From Spongospora subterranea (lineage: Eukaryota > Endomyxa > Phytomyxea > Plasmodiophorida > Plasmodiophoridae): 64,000 bases of DNA. Shown here one piece after another: positions 49,112 to 61,465 of the stretch. The position numbers were made by a program, and so were the translations under genes. Where the stretch lies: positions 1-64,000 of the forward strand of contig OUQQ01000042.1 of NCBI GenBank assembly GCA_900404475.1, written 5' to 3'. Below the pieces are notes generated by a model. It worked only from the letters and a program-made list of their open reading frames with translations, was not told the origin of the DNA and made no database searches. Numbering within the stretch: position 1 is the stretch's first letter; each line of letters opens with the position of its first letter.

Positions 49112-52100
49112 ATGTCCGGTTCGCGTGTCCCGGAACCGCTGTTGCATCCACCCGTGTCGCCCATGGCACAGCCGATTCCCGGTATCGTCTACGCATGGAA
49201 AGATGTGGCATTGGCAGCTGCGAAAACCGCGGTTACGCGGGCGCGACGTATGGCGATGATGTCGCCGCTCACTCATCGTCTGATTTTCGAGGTGTTTGAA
49301 CGGTTTCATCAGGAATATCGGCAAGGAATTAATCAAGTTTTCGCGAGTCTAGCTCAAACAGAAGCTTCGCTTCCGGAATCTATAGATTCGGCTGCTTTTC
49401 CTACAGCCTGGTCGGCTTTCTTACGTAAACTCGATTTTGAGAATTCGCATCTATCTGTTTTATCTGGTTTGGCCTCTGTTGATCCAGAATCGGTAGTTTC
49501 TCAAGCGCTGCAAATAAAGTTCGAAATTTTTGATGAGTCAAATAACCTTTTTCTGAAAGAGGCTATGTTGGACCTCTCTGAGCGGGTTTGTGCTCAAATC
49601 ATCTCCCGCACCATCAGCTCGACTGAAAAGTTGACTACTAGCACAGTTCAGGAACTCCTGCAACGTGCAATGTCGGCCCATCGCGTTTGCCCATCATATG
49701 CTGACGGCTGGGCTAAAGTCATTGGTATTGCGTCTATTTACCACCTTGACGCCGTAATATTCGCGTTCAGGTATCAGATCTTCTATTCTAAGCATCCAAA
49801 TTTTTTTGATTTGATTTTTCAGGAAAGAACTATCGCTTTTCGACGCCAAGTCGCATTTTTCTCCCGAAGCAGCTGGGATTTTCTCTATGTTGACATACAT
49901 TCGCGTGATACTTAAACACTCTACTGAGGAAGTTAATAATTCCAGATTAAGCAAGGTTCTGGAGATGCACAAAACGATTTTACTTTCGAAAGGCTTAAAG
50001 CAAACCGTTCAGGTAAGGTTATGACTGTATTTTTGTTCTTTCTTCTAAATTTGCTCGTAGCCTGTGGCTTTAGCGCAATTGATCCAATTGGATATCTCGA
50101 TACGACAATCGTCTGCTATTTTCGCTGACAACGACACAGTCGAGTTTTTATACAAAAGAACTGATGCCATGTCGAGGGTTTTCGACTGTAAGGCTGCAGC
50201 TTTGAAACTTATGGCAACAATATTAGAAAGAAGCCACTCGGATTTTTACGAGAAGAATTTCGATACGTTTATCAACAAAAGAATCCTTCGTCATCTCACG
50301 ACCCCGAGAAAGACAGCACACTGCTTAAGAATTTTATTACGCGTTTTAACAGGTACACAATGTCAAGGGCCTTCTTCTCTGAATAAGATTTGACATTATG
50401 GCTTTAGGTGCATATCAATCACCTGTAAACCTTGACGATATGGATGGGAACGTGCCGGGTAGCATCATTGTGCATCCTAATGGCTCCGAACCCCATTTCC
50501 ATCCTTATTCTTTCTCCATACGTCGTTGCCCAAATTCTTCTCCAGTTGTTGAGGTCCTGCAAAAATTCTCTAGAGCCGTCATTAACAAAAAAGTCATTCA
50601 TTTATCATGGCCAAGATACCAGTACGAACTAAGCGAAATAATTATGCAATTTGCTGTTCACGATATTGAGTGGACGCTGCAAAACGTTATAGCGCCATTG
50701 CTTGCTTACAAAAAGGTTTCTGTTTGAACTGACCACGTTTATTTTTGACGTTTGTTCTAGGGAAGCCATCCAGAGCTGCTTCTTGCCCTTACGGTATGCC
50801 GTCAGATTTTTGCCGATAATGGAGATTTTCAAAAGCATGTTCACATTCCGGACTCGCGTAAATTGGCGGTTCTGCATATGATTCGTACAATGACTTCTAC
50901 AATCGAGTCTATACTTAGCAAGTCTTTTTTTGAAGTGAGCGCTTTTTCTTCGTCAGAAAGGTCACAGGTAACTATATTTATGTTAGCGGAATCTTGCTGT
51001 AAGGATAAATTGTCAGGAACCTCTAGCTGTTACGTGTTTCGCTACTATATCCTCTAGTGCGTTTGCGCAACTGGGAGGTGTGAATGCCCAGTCCTGCGAA
51101 GCTGATGCATATTTCTCTTCTGAAGGCATAGAAGCAGATGAGACACAAGAAGGTGATACTGACGATGTAAGCTTGTTTCTCTGGTTTTTGGTTTAATTGA
51201 CATGCATTGATTTTTATTATCAGAGTTTTGACGGAAGAGATTTTGACTACTCCGTATCCCCTGCTAATCGCCCGCCTAATCCAACATCCACGTACACTCT
51301 CCGGTTAGGAAGTAATGATTTCCCTTTTCTAGAAGGTTATGCAGGAACCATCACCAACGATGCTCCGGGCAATCACCCATCAAGTGAATTCAGCCCTAAT
51401 CGAAGAATCAGTTCCTCTGGCCGGGCATTTCGACAATCAGAAGGGGAAACAACGTTCACGGCTAACGCTAACCTATCCGATAACGATCAGAAAAGGTTTT
51501 AAATCATATTCCCCTCAATGCTAGTTCTCATGTCAATATCGCTAGGATCTACCTTAGGACAAAAACGTTTTTCATTCCCATTGCTGCTATTCGTTGCCTT
51601 GGCGCTCTACCTTCCGAAGCAACGATTGTTGATAATCAAAGTTCTGTATTTTTGCTTCCGGTGTTGCTCCATAGTTACACCCCTCTTGCAATGGCTGTAT
51701 CGCATTCCATTCAAGAAATGTGTGCTCACAATGACTCAGCGTGGTTTATTACAATCAACGAGTCTCTACTCAAATTTCTCTGTGAACTTCAGTTGTCCGA
51801 CACATGCTCTATTGTTACTGTTATTTCACAACTCGCTGGTAATGCTTCCCAGTTGTCGGTGACGTAACTAATTCATTCTGTAATCAGTTAACATTGAAAC
51901 ATGGTCAGCAAGCTACAGTAAAAAGTCCAACGAGTTATCTCCTTCTTTGCGGAATAGTCTGCAGACGATGGATGCTGTTGCGGCAGCATACCTGTCTCAT
52001 GAGCAAACCCGTGTTCGCTGCAGCGCCTACCATCTGCTTCAGTAGGTTCGTCGAATATTTTTGACTCACATGTCTGACTCGTTTCTTCTTAGCATTGTTT

Positions 52101-55100
52101 GGAGTGCAGTAAGAAAGTTTGAGAGCCCAACTGCGATCTGTTTTGCTTCATTTCTCTCGGATTTCGGTAAAATGGTTTAGTGAATGTTATTCTATTTTGT
52201 AAAAATTCTCAGGGTCGGCGCTTGTTGTCTCAGCAGAAACGCAACTTTCGGAATACCACAAATCGCGGTTTCCTGGTGGAATTTCCAGTGATTTAGATAA
52301 AACTCTTCGCAAAGAAGGTTCATCTAGCCCAGGGTTTTTCAAAGACGTGATTTTCCAAGACGCTCAATATTCCGAGTACATGAGTTTTTGCTTAATTAAT
52401 CTGACACAAAAAATCGGTATATGTGTTTTCAGTGATGGACCTCTTTTTTACATGTTTCTTCAGCTGAGGCTGATATTGGGTCAAGTTTACTTGACAAAGT
52501 TCAAGGAATTCTTTCTGATCGTTTAAACTCGTGCTTGAACCCCCTTTCACTTCATCCGTCTGGAGTTAAGCTTGCCGTCGCTCAATTTCTTTCAATCCGC
52601 CCCAAATCGGAATTGCTGGCTAACGATGTATTCCTAAGTCTCTGGCGATTCTTTCTCCTCGAGAACAAAGATCCGGCCACCCAGGTATCTTAAATCTTAA
52701 TTCAGTTATCATGGTCTTACTTAAAGGTTTAGGAAGCGTTCGAACTTTCCTTAACGTGCGCTCATCCTGATCATTTGGCCTTGTTGATCATGACTCTTAA
52801 TCAAGCTCGTAATATGATGCGGTCCAAAACCACATCAGTAGCTGTCAAGCGTCCGAAAAAAAAAGAATCTGAATTCGAAGATACACTCTTCGCTCTGGAT
52901 CGCTTATGGTCTAGGTTTCTTGTTGCGTTGAGTGAGCCGAAGCGTCTTCGTCAAGCTTTTTCATCGTCGCCGCGCGTAAGATCTGTTTTCCTTGAATCCT
53001 GCCGATGTGGCATGACCAAGTAAGTTGTTATTGGATTATTTTCCCCGTTGTTGACGGTTTTTGGTATCTCAGATCAGTCAAGAAGTGGGCTGAAACGCCT
53101 TCTAATCTAGGGGACAGAGCTGACTTTTTAAGCAATGTTTGTTTCGCATTAAGGCGGCGGCATAAATACGATGGGGGTAAGTATTTAGATTTTGAATAAT
53201 ACTATATGCCACTGACCTTCGTAAATTAGCTGACTTTTCGGGTCCTTTTTTGGAAACAGAAATTCCGGGTTCGTTTTCACCAGTTTTAAGTTGCTTTGAA
53301 CTGACTATATACAGAATGGCTGCAAGAGGATCGATGTCGAACCTTGCGCGAAGTAAGAATCTGGAGTGAATGCGGTGATGTCTTTTCAACGAAATCTGAA
53401 GAGGTTTGCACATTGCAATTTGAAGCTGTGAGAATTTATTTACGGACATTAGATGTCTTCGTATTTAAAGACAAAATGGAGCATATTGATTGAGAAACAA
53501 GTTCAGCACTCACTTGGAACTAATGGCAAAACTTTGAATGAGAGAGAAAAAGCGTTTCTTACTATTGAGTTGCAGTCCAAAATGAAAGAACAGGTGTGCT
53601 TCACTCTTAGATGCTCAATTAGCCGAATTTCCTCTAATTTTTTCAGATGCCTGTAGCGCTGGCGGATCTTCGTTTGCGTTCATTTTGGTGCGCTTCTCGT
53701 ATTCTAAGCCTAGGGCCCGTCCTTGATGACGCATCGCTTGCGGAAGGTTGTATCCCTTGCCAACAAATTTATGTAACGCTTATTCTGGTCTAGGTGGTTG
53801 GCTTGACTGGGCGCTGCTTGCAGAGTCAAATGGGGTTCCTGCTCTGCAGATGCTGGTATGTTTTCATTGGCGTGAGATGTCAAAACTGCTCGACCGTCTT
53901 TATTGGGAAACAAGGTCAATACTGTTTTCTATGAGGTTCTTTGATGTTTCACTAAACCGAGCTATCATTAGTGAGGGCGGCCCACTTGCTCAAAATTTGT
54001 TCATCGCGTGTGCTTCACAACTTGTTCCAGTTTGCTTCGGACTGTCCGCCGTCATGACTCGGTTCGTGTTTTTTGAATCGATTACGCTTGACTAATGCGT
54101 CTTTTTACAGAGATGAGCTTCAAGACTGTATTCCTCTGTCTCAAGATGATATTGCTCTTCAAAATCTGAAACGACCGCTCATTCACGATATGTTGGCGCC
54201 CTTGCTGGTTTGTTCAATTTTCCACATGGGAAGGTATAATTTCGTTTTCCTCCGAAGTGCCTCGCTAATCAATTGTTTGCTTGTTAGCCGATCGAGACCT
54301 GTCTCACAGACTGCCGCTGCTATGCTAGCTCGTATATGTGACACGCTTGTCACGAGGTCGCTAAACAAAGAACAGGTTTTGCCAATTATCCTCTCACTGC
54401 GATGGAACTTTGATGGTGTGCAAACAGGCAAAATCGTTGGCTGTCCTGAAAAGCCACCATCCAGGGCTCCAAAGCCAAATACCTTCTATCCGATGCAAAA
54501 ATGCTTTGATCATCGCAAGGACTGTGGCAAATCTGTGCTCGCAGGAACTGATTGCATTGATCTTGAACGAGGTCGTTTTACGCTGGGCTCAAGTACGTTT
54601 GATTCGAATATCAAGCAGCTGTATCTAACAATATTAATAGTTCCACAACCGGCAATGGCAGCAAAAACAATGGTTTATTGATGCTTTCGAATCTTTTTTC
54701 TTGTCGCTGCCTTTTCATAAATTTGCGGCAATGCTTAGCTCTGATGCTGCTCAACTAATGCTCAGCGTACGCATCGTTATTTTTTTCATTCGAACAGTTT
54801 GTCTGAAGGGTTTTCTACAGGACATGGTGAATGTCACGCGTTCGCTTGTCAGAGATAGCGCTCCAGCTCTGCAGTCCATGCTCAACGTTTGGCAAAGTTT
54901 TGCTGGTGCTCGTTCCGAAGACCATCGTAATGCCAACATTCATGCAATCACAGAGTTTATTCTCGAAGACCAGATGCACGTTTCGCAATCGGACTATCTT
55001 GATGCTGCCTCTCTAATTGCAGTTGAACTGTATCGGTATTCAGCTTTATCGGTTCTTGATTGTCTGCTGCAACGTTTTGAAGTTTTGGACGGTGAGATTT

Positions 55101-57823
55101 TGCTTCAACTTGTTACCGGTTCTTGAGTCATGATTGTTTGTCACTTAGTTTCTTTGCAAGCGCAAACGGATCCCGTTTCCGGACTTCGGGTGCCCTCGTT
55201 TTTACTTTCTTCTGTTTTGGGGTCGAGGTTTCAGTCTTGTCGCCCGAGGCTACCAGCAATTCTGCAACATATTTTTTTATGGCTTAACGTACCGCTCTCG
55301 CCATGTGTTATGATACTGCATGATTTGTTACACTATACTAATGTTTTAAGTATTCCACAATCCGATTCTGGTTCTCCTTCTTTGACTGGATTGATTCAGC
55401 CCATTCCCCCGTTGGACAAGGTACATCATTATATGTTTATGCGCTGTCCGGTGCCAACAGAGTAGCCCTTAGGTTACGTTTCAATGGATGGGTACACATT
55501 GCCAGGAATGGGATGTTACAGACGACGAGAGGATTCTAGAGGTCTTTTCTCGTATTGCCACGTGCACCTCCGCAATATCTGTACAGTCCTCATTCTATTG
55601 TTCAATCTCATCTTACGTTTCGCCATACAGGATGCGAACTTCGTCGTACCGCTCGAATTTGTTTGCCATGTCGTTCATCGGTGGACTTCTCGGGCATTTG
55701 GCGCTGTTATCACCCAAGAATGGGCATCGCTCATGTTTTATACTGCGTCGCATTCTCCTCGAATCGATTTAACGCTCTCTGCGTTACGTGTTCTTGGCAT
55801 CCTATCTGTCCCAGATGGACTGAGCTCATACCAAGCTTTAGCAATGATATTAACTTCCGCTGTCAGCAGAATTGAACAGTCTAAACGGACACGGTCGATG
55901 GACGAAGCTGTTGCAGAACAAGTTTTGCGCATTTACATCAACACTTTAGCGTCTGGCAACACTCTCCCGTGGACCTACGACCGCTTCCGGATGTTTTCTT
56001 CCATTTTTTATCAATGCGCAATGCTATTACGTTGGCCAATATCTGTTCAGCTACACTGTCTCGCACTTTCTTGCATCAAACGATTATTGAAACATCCCGG
56101 AATGGCTGAAGTTTTGCAAGGGTTTCCTGCTGAACATGCGCCTTGCAAAGATTCTAGCAAAGTAGGCAACAAACCTTTAGAGCGAATGTGTGAAGGTTTC
56201 ATTTCGGTTGGTCTATCGCTCATTCAGTTTGGGTACCGTGGACTGCAACCTGCTATCATTGATGGGATCATATCTCATCCAGATAATGAAGAAGTGATGT
56301 CCGAATCTTTGTCTCTTTTATGTCTTTTGTGGTCGATTCCGTGTCATGCAATTATTGACAATGTCGGTCCCAGTCGACATTTACTCAGCATCGTCGGTGT
56401 GTTGCCTTGGTTATACTTGCAAGCAACCAACGAGCATCACAGACAAACAGCTCTACAGTTCTGTTCACGCTTAGCTTTGGCGATTGATGAGTCGCATTGT
56501 CAATGGCAATTCGCTGAAGTTGCAGATTGTCTGCGGCAATATGGCTCAGAAGATGAACGAGTACCGTGTTTTTATGTCAATTCGCGTGTTCTAACAGTGA
56601 TTTCAGGATACGATCATTGGATCGATTTGTCGCCACCTATGCGAATCGTGTTTTCCGCGAGACGCAGTTGCCTGTTCGTCGTTATTGTTACGCTTATTGA
56701 AGGGTGGACATATCAAAATCCGATCTTCCACCTTGCAAGTTGCTGGTTTTTTGGTGGAAAAATCCTCCTCCTTTGGCTCTACCAGTCTATCTGTATTTGA
56801 TGACCTTTTAAGCTACGCGTCAACCTTGATCGCGCAATCTGATGGTTTGGAACTTGAAGCCGTTACAAACCTGTTCACAGTTTGCTGCAATGCGGTATCG
56901 AAGACGTCCCCTGATCCTTCTGTTTGCATGCCCTCTCCATCAGTCGGGGACAAGACCAACTCATTTCTTGAAGGCGAGAGTGCTCCACTGCATGAGCAGC
57001 CTGCGCAATTGAACGATTATGATTCGTATAAATCGGCTGCCTCAGCATTGGCCTGCTTTTCTGGAGACTCGACAGGTTTTTTCAGCAAATCATGTGAAAT
57101 CGGATCTGTCGCTCTCACGCAATCTGGTGGAGGCTTAACACCTCTTCCTGTCACTCCTCAGTCACGACGATCTTCTACGGTGGTCAGCTCAGCTATTTCT
57201 CGAGCAGCAAACGTTCCCGCAAATCCTGCAACACATAGAGGGTCCATCACGCCCCTGACCCCGTCGTCCGCCCAAACTCCTGCATCAGAGAGTCGTCAGG
57301 CGGTTCGCCGACGAAGTTCGTCTTCGACTTCAATTCTATCTCAGGCTGCACCGAAAATTGTTCCAGTCACTTGCACGCTTTCTAATCTCATCGACACCCC
57401 GTAATACTCAGCTCAGAATAATTTGACCATAACATTCAATGCCAACACTTTCTTAGGCAACTTTCTGAACATTTTCGGCAATTTGTTGCTACGCATGGAG
57501 ATGTCCGCGGATTAGAATTCTATACCATCGTTTCAAAGAATTTTTTGACGTTGCCTGCTGCACCTACTGGCGATTTACTTAGGAAAAAAGAAGCTAAAGC
57601 GATTTTTGCTCGTTTTATTGATGCTGAAGCGGCAGAGTGTCTCGATATTGATGATGCAACCAGAAAAGAAATTTCAGAGCAGCTCGCGACTCCGCCACCT
57701 TTGCAGATCTTCAACCGCGTCATGCAGACTGTGAAAAATGACCTTGTCACGTCGTATACGGCATTTTGTGATTCCCTCGAATACGAAACATTGGTCCGGT
57801 CAGGGCATCTGATCTCCCCGTGA
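49112..57823 (+). CDS. Furry/Mor2/Tao3-type cell morphogenesis protein with C-terminal RGS domain
   Basis: Very large scaffold of the NDR-kinase (RAM) pathway, inferred from N-terminal similarity. ATG at 49112. HEAT/armadillo-like helices begin at MMSPLTHRLIFEVFERFHQE. A block DCKAAALKLMATILERSHSD, CLRILLRVL, VVEVLQKFSRAVINKKVIHL, LSEIIMQFAVHDIEWTLQNV, LLLALTVCRQIFADNGDFQK follows the order of the Furry N-terminal domain (a VALESLYRLLW-like helix, the [20 protein letters not shown]-like helix, and an NIGLRAFLVIADSL-like helix). Helical repeats continue to about 56870 through many introns. A linker rich in S, T, P and R follows (VTPQSRRSSTVVSSAISRA). The last intron (ACC CC|gtaata...ttcttag|G) joins it in frame to an RGS domain: FRQFVATHGDVRGLEFYTIV, AKAIFARFIDAEAAECLDID, IFNRVMQTVKNDLVTSYTAF, CDSLEYETLV. 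TGA at 57821-57823. The RGS call is strong. The Furry call rests on pattern alignment from memory, and the join is supported by continuous splicing. Confidence 0.75.
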
Positions 57824-58343
57824 CGTCAGATTACCATTTCTAAAATAAATAAGTCCATTCGCATTAATTATGTTTTATACGAAAATTCGAGCGAAAAAGC
57901 GCGAGGATTAAATTCCCAGACTTGAAACTAATGAGAGAAAAATATCTCGATACGCGATTTTTGAGATTCCTTCATACCTATAGATATTCATGACGTGGAT
58001 GATGAATCACAATGCATGAGGACGAAGAAAAGTGGACAGGAGTCAACACATAACTGATGAGCCACTAGGCCGAATCACCTTCCGATCTTTGGATTTGTCA
58101 ATTCCCGAACCCTTGATAACCGCCGGTCATTTTCTCCGCAGTCGCGGCCCTTTCCGTCCCATTGCGCATTTTCTCTACTGCTCTTGACGTTTCGCCATCG
58201 CGTTACACCGTCTGTTGTTACACCCCATCGCGCCCACCGCGTCTATCGCGTTCCGCTATAGAGTTAGTGGATAGCCGCCGCTCGACTGCATTCTCCCATC
58301 TCTATTGTCTGTTGTCCCTTACCCTGTAACCCCATTCTGCAAC
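57824..58343. other. Intergenic
   Basis: About 520 bp between the Furry-like gene and the zinc finger gene. C/T-rich just upstream of 58344, as expected of a 5' UTR. No gene seen. Confidence 0.4.
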
Positions 58344-58964
58344 ATGTCCTGTGCGCCCTACACCGGTCCTGATGGCGCCAGCTGCCATCAATGCAAATCC
58401 CGCCGCCGTCTGACAGACCTATTCTTCTGCTGTCATATGCCTAGCAAGACCCGGACATGTCGGAAGAAATTCTGCAAGCTTTGTCTGGATAAATTCTACG
58501 ACGACGCTGAACCTCGTGAAGGAGAGGAACTTGTCTGGAAATGTCCATCATGTCTTATGAAGTGCACTTGCGCCTCTTGTCAGCGCCTTATGGATCCCAA
58601 TGGTCAGCGCCGTCGAAATGTCGCCACTCCGAGCGTAAGTCATGATTTCGATATGGATCTTTCGGCCAGCAATTTGATGGCCGCTAACCTGGGACGAGGC
58701 AGTCTCGGCAGTGTATTCGAACATGATGCCAGACAGCTACTGTTATCCCTGACGTCATTGCCTGGTGTTCGTGCTCGAATCAACCAATTCGTTTCGCTCA
58801 AGGGCGTCGATGATCAGAGCAAAATCGAAGCGATTGCCTCGCTTTTGAATCAGGGCGCTTTCCCGACGGCGTTAGGCGATACCGAGCCACCGTTTTCAAT
58901 GCCCTCTATGCCTGTTCAGCCTAATATGCTGCGGAAGGAGTCGGCTCCGTTCTCATTCCCATAA
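58344..58964 (+). CDS. CDCA7-type (zf-4CXXC_R1) zinc finger protein, intronless
   Basis: Probable chromatin or transcription factor. ATG at 58344 (an earlier in-frame TTG at 58305 is not a likely start). Near the N-terminus lies the cysteine pattern CHQCKSRRRLTDLFFCC, then TCRKKFCKLCLDKFYDD, WKCPSCLMKCTCASCQR, which is the zf-4CXXC_R1 domain of CDCA7/JMJ-type proteins. It lacks the G.FCG.CL..RYGE residues characteristic of the vertebrate CDCA7 subclass tied to DNA methylation, so it belongs to a looser class. The C-terminal half is helical with no motif I know (ARQLLLSLTSLPGVRARINQ, DQSKIEAIASLLNQGAFPTA). It ends SAPFSFP with TAA. At 206 residues it is little more than the finger plus one helical domain. 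Confidence 0.85.
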   Translation: MSCAPYTGPDGASCHQCKSRRRLTDLFFCCHMPSKTRTCRKKFCKLCLDKFYDDAEPREGEELVWKCPSCLMKCTCASCQRLMDPNGQRRRNVATPSVSHDFDMDLSASNLMAANLGRGSLGSVFEHDARQLLLSLTSLPGVRARINQFVSLKGVDDQSKIEAIASLLNQGAFPTALGDTEPPFSMPSMPVQPNMLRKESAPFSFP

Positions 58965-60112
58965 GTTTCACAACTTCATCATTCGTTATCTCGATTGCTG
59001 TTTAGCTTCTCTATCCTACAAAATACAGAGAGATGTTTTATTATTCACCTATATATCTTTGGCATGAATGTTGTCAGTTTATTGTATTTCTGTACTTTTG
59101 ATTGAAATGTCTTGGCCGCGCTTTTCATCAAAATATTTGGTCCATAAGCGAAAAATGTCCCCGGCTTGTTTTTTCAGACGGCAATAGTCCTATTCTCAGG
59201 CCAATCATGTGACAGATGCCGATCAAAAGAACCGACGAGTTTCTCTATAGTTAAATGCAATCACAATGAACAATCACAATCAAGCGCCCTTGGCATGATA
59301 TGACAAACAGGTTCGGAATAACCGACATGTCTCTGAGATACTCAATACCCGAGGCGTCTCAGAGCGGGCCGATAGCCATGCTTGATTCGCTTACACAGCA
59401 TGGTTTTGTTAATGTCGATGGCAGACGATGAGCCTATCCTGCCACAAGAACCGAACAGGGGTTGTGCCGACGAAACTGCACTGCGGATCCGAAGCAAAAC
59501 CACACTTATATGTACGGAAAACCGATCATGCATCGTGAACGTTAATAATCTGTTCAGAATCTCGTTGGTTTCTTTGGAGAAAGGGATTGCTCATTATTCG
59601 TCAGTTCGGGCCAGGCGCTGGATATCATTGCTGCTGATTTCCTGATGCGGCTGGCAAACCTCGTGCAAGCTCATTGACCCATTGATACCAGTCTTTTCGT
59701 CAACTCGCTTCCAATCGAGCTCACAGCATCATTCTTCGTTTTTATCTGACTGACGGTTGTTTGGCGGGGTGGTGGTCAGTGATCCACTCGGTTAAACGTT
59801 TTCTCACCGTCAAAGTTTTTGATTGTAATTTTGGGAATTCCAGTTTGGGAATCCAGCAGCTACATGCGACATCACTTCATTGTCCCTGAGATGGCCCCAC
59901 GAGGCCAACGATCAAACCATTTGGCTGCGTTAGAAAGTTCCCGAATTGAGGCCGATAACCACAAGGGAGAGCGGCGATAAGGAAAGTTAACAAGCCAGGA
60001 CGAGGACAGAACGAGTACTGTATTGATTAAACTGAACGATTTCTGAACAATGAAAACTCAGCATTAAAAACATGTTGGTCAACAAAGAAAGAGTCGAGAA
60101 AGTGGTTTGGTG
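58965..60112. other. Intergenic, no supported gene
   Basis: About 1.1 kb. Short open frames on both strands at 59340-59645 overlap each other and show no recognisable domain. I see no RNA gene or repeat. Confidence 0.4.
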
Positions 60113-61200
60113 TTACGACGAAGAGGAATCGACGATCTGATAGGCGACCTGGCCATCATGGCGAGTCGCTCGTAAACGATTCAGCTGCTGTAGGACCATG
60201 ATTAAAGGGCGAGCCCTAGGGCCAAACCCGAGGTCGCGTTCTAAGAAATCGGCGGTAATGAATGCGCCTTGCTTTTGTCGCTGAACGATATCGGCCAGAG
60301 CGCCGTTTAGGTCGTCAACAGTGATCCGCGATCGAAGGAAACCAGAAACCTGAACCGTGAACTTTGAGTCGAAATTTTCCACGGAAAAGAAAACACAATT
60401 TCGAAATAGTTTGAAAGCCAAAGAGACAGTACAGAGAGATGAACTTGATAGTTACGAGAAAACATCATCGAGTAAAGTTAAATCTGGGTTAACAGAAAAT
60501 TCAGACAGACACCAAACGGTTAAGAGAGTAGAACAGGAACGGGGAGCAGTGTAAAGAAAACAAAGACTTCGGCAAATAATTAGTTCAGTTTAGTGCGGTG
60601 CCGATCTCCAACTTTGGTCAGTTGTATGATCCGAAAAGGGGGGCGACTAACCTGTTCCATTTCAGCATTGACAATAGCGTTGAACTGCCCGGTAGAGCTG
60701 CCGGGAACCGTGACCGATGGAGGTGGGGGTGAAAGCAATGTGGAGTGGTGATGATCAATTGTGTCAATTGCGGACAGTACGGCGCGACTATGGGCCGATA
60801 TCGTTGGAATTGTCGGGCTGGCCAATGTATTACTGGACTTAGTCACTTTTCCCGGTGATGAATGTGCAGAATGCGGCTCCTTTGATAAAAACTCCTCAAG
60901 GAAGCTCTCCGCCACAACAGGTTCCGGTTTCGATGGTGAAACTAACAAGGTTTGTTCAAAGCGTCTTGTAAAATCAGTCAGGCATTGGGCGGCTGAAGAA
61001 TCGGTCATCAGTGAGGCGACTTCGGCGATGGCGTCGTTGATATGTCGGGTGACGGGACCACCATTATTACTGGCAGAGCAGCTGGGCCAGGATGAACATT
61101 CGCGACGATAATCATCGACTGTCATACGCAGGTCACGAACAAACAGAGGGAATTCATCGAGGAAGGCGATGGACGAAGACGAGCGAATGCCGACATCCAT
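60113..61200 (-). CDS. Unrecognised protein, two or more exons
   Basis: ATG at 61198-61200 opens MDVGIRSSSSIAFLDEFPLF. The first exon continues RDLRMTVDDYRRECSSWPSC, HINDAIAEVASLMTDSSAAQ and SPSKPEPVVAESFLEEFLSK, a helical start followed by an S/T/P-rich linker (STLLSPPPPSVTVPGSS). It runs to EMEQ at a donor (gttagt) near 60650. A further exon after acceptor ggttcag near 60345 gives VSGFLRSRITVDDLNGALAD, IVQRQKQGAFITADFLERDL, GFGPRARPLIMVLQQLNRLR and ends QIVDSSSS at 60113, which could be a small winged-helix domain. The spliced intron would be about 300 nt, or another exon lies between. Its start is about 265 bp from that of CDC27 on the other strand, suggesting a shared promoter region. Function unknown. 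Confidence 0.6.
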
Positions 61201-61465
61201 GACGACGAAACCCACAGCAATCAGGCCCTGGCGCCATCATCACAGTCATCGACAGGTCAAACTCGTGTTGACGCGCGCAGCCAAGGGCTCTGCCCACGAC
61301 GTTACTCGAGAGTCCTCAAGATCAAACAGGCGCATGTTTTTTGACGCAGTGCTAACGTGATCACAGCCGAAGACAGGGCCCGGAACAAAACGGGATTGAT
61401 ATAAGATCGGCCTCCTATAATCATCACATTTTTATACCCTCTTTTGCCCTCGAGATTGGGCGCCA

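Noticed and set aside
59342..59645. Small genes on either strand between the zinc finger and the 60-kb gene
   Set aside because: The two frames overlap on opposite strands, have no domain, and no splice or start context supports either.
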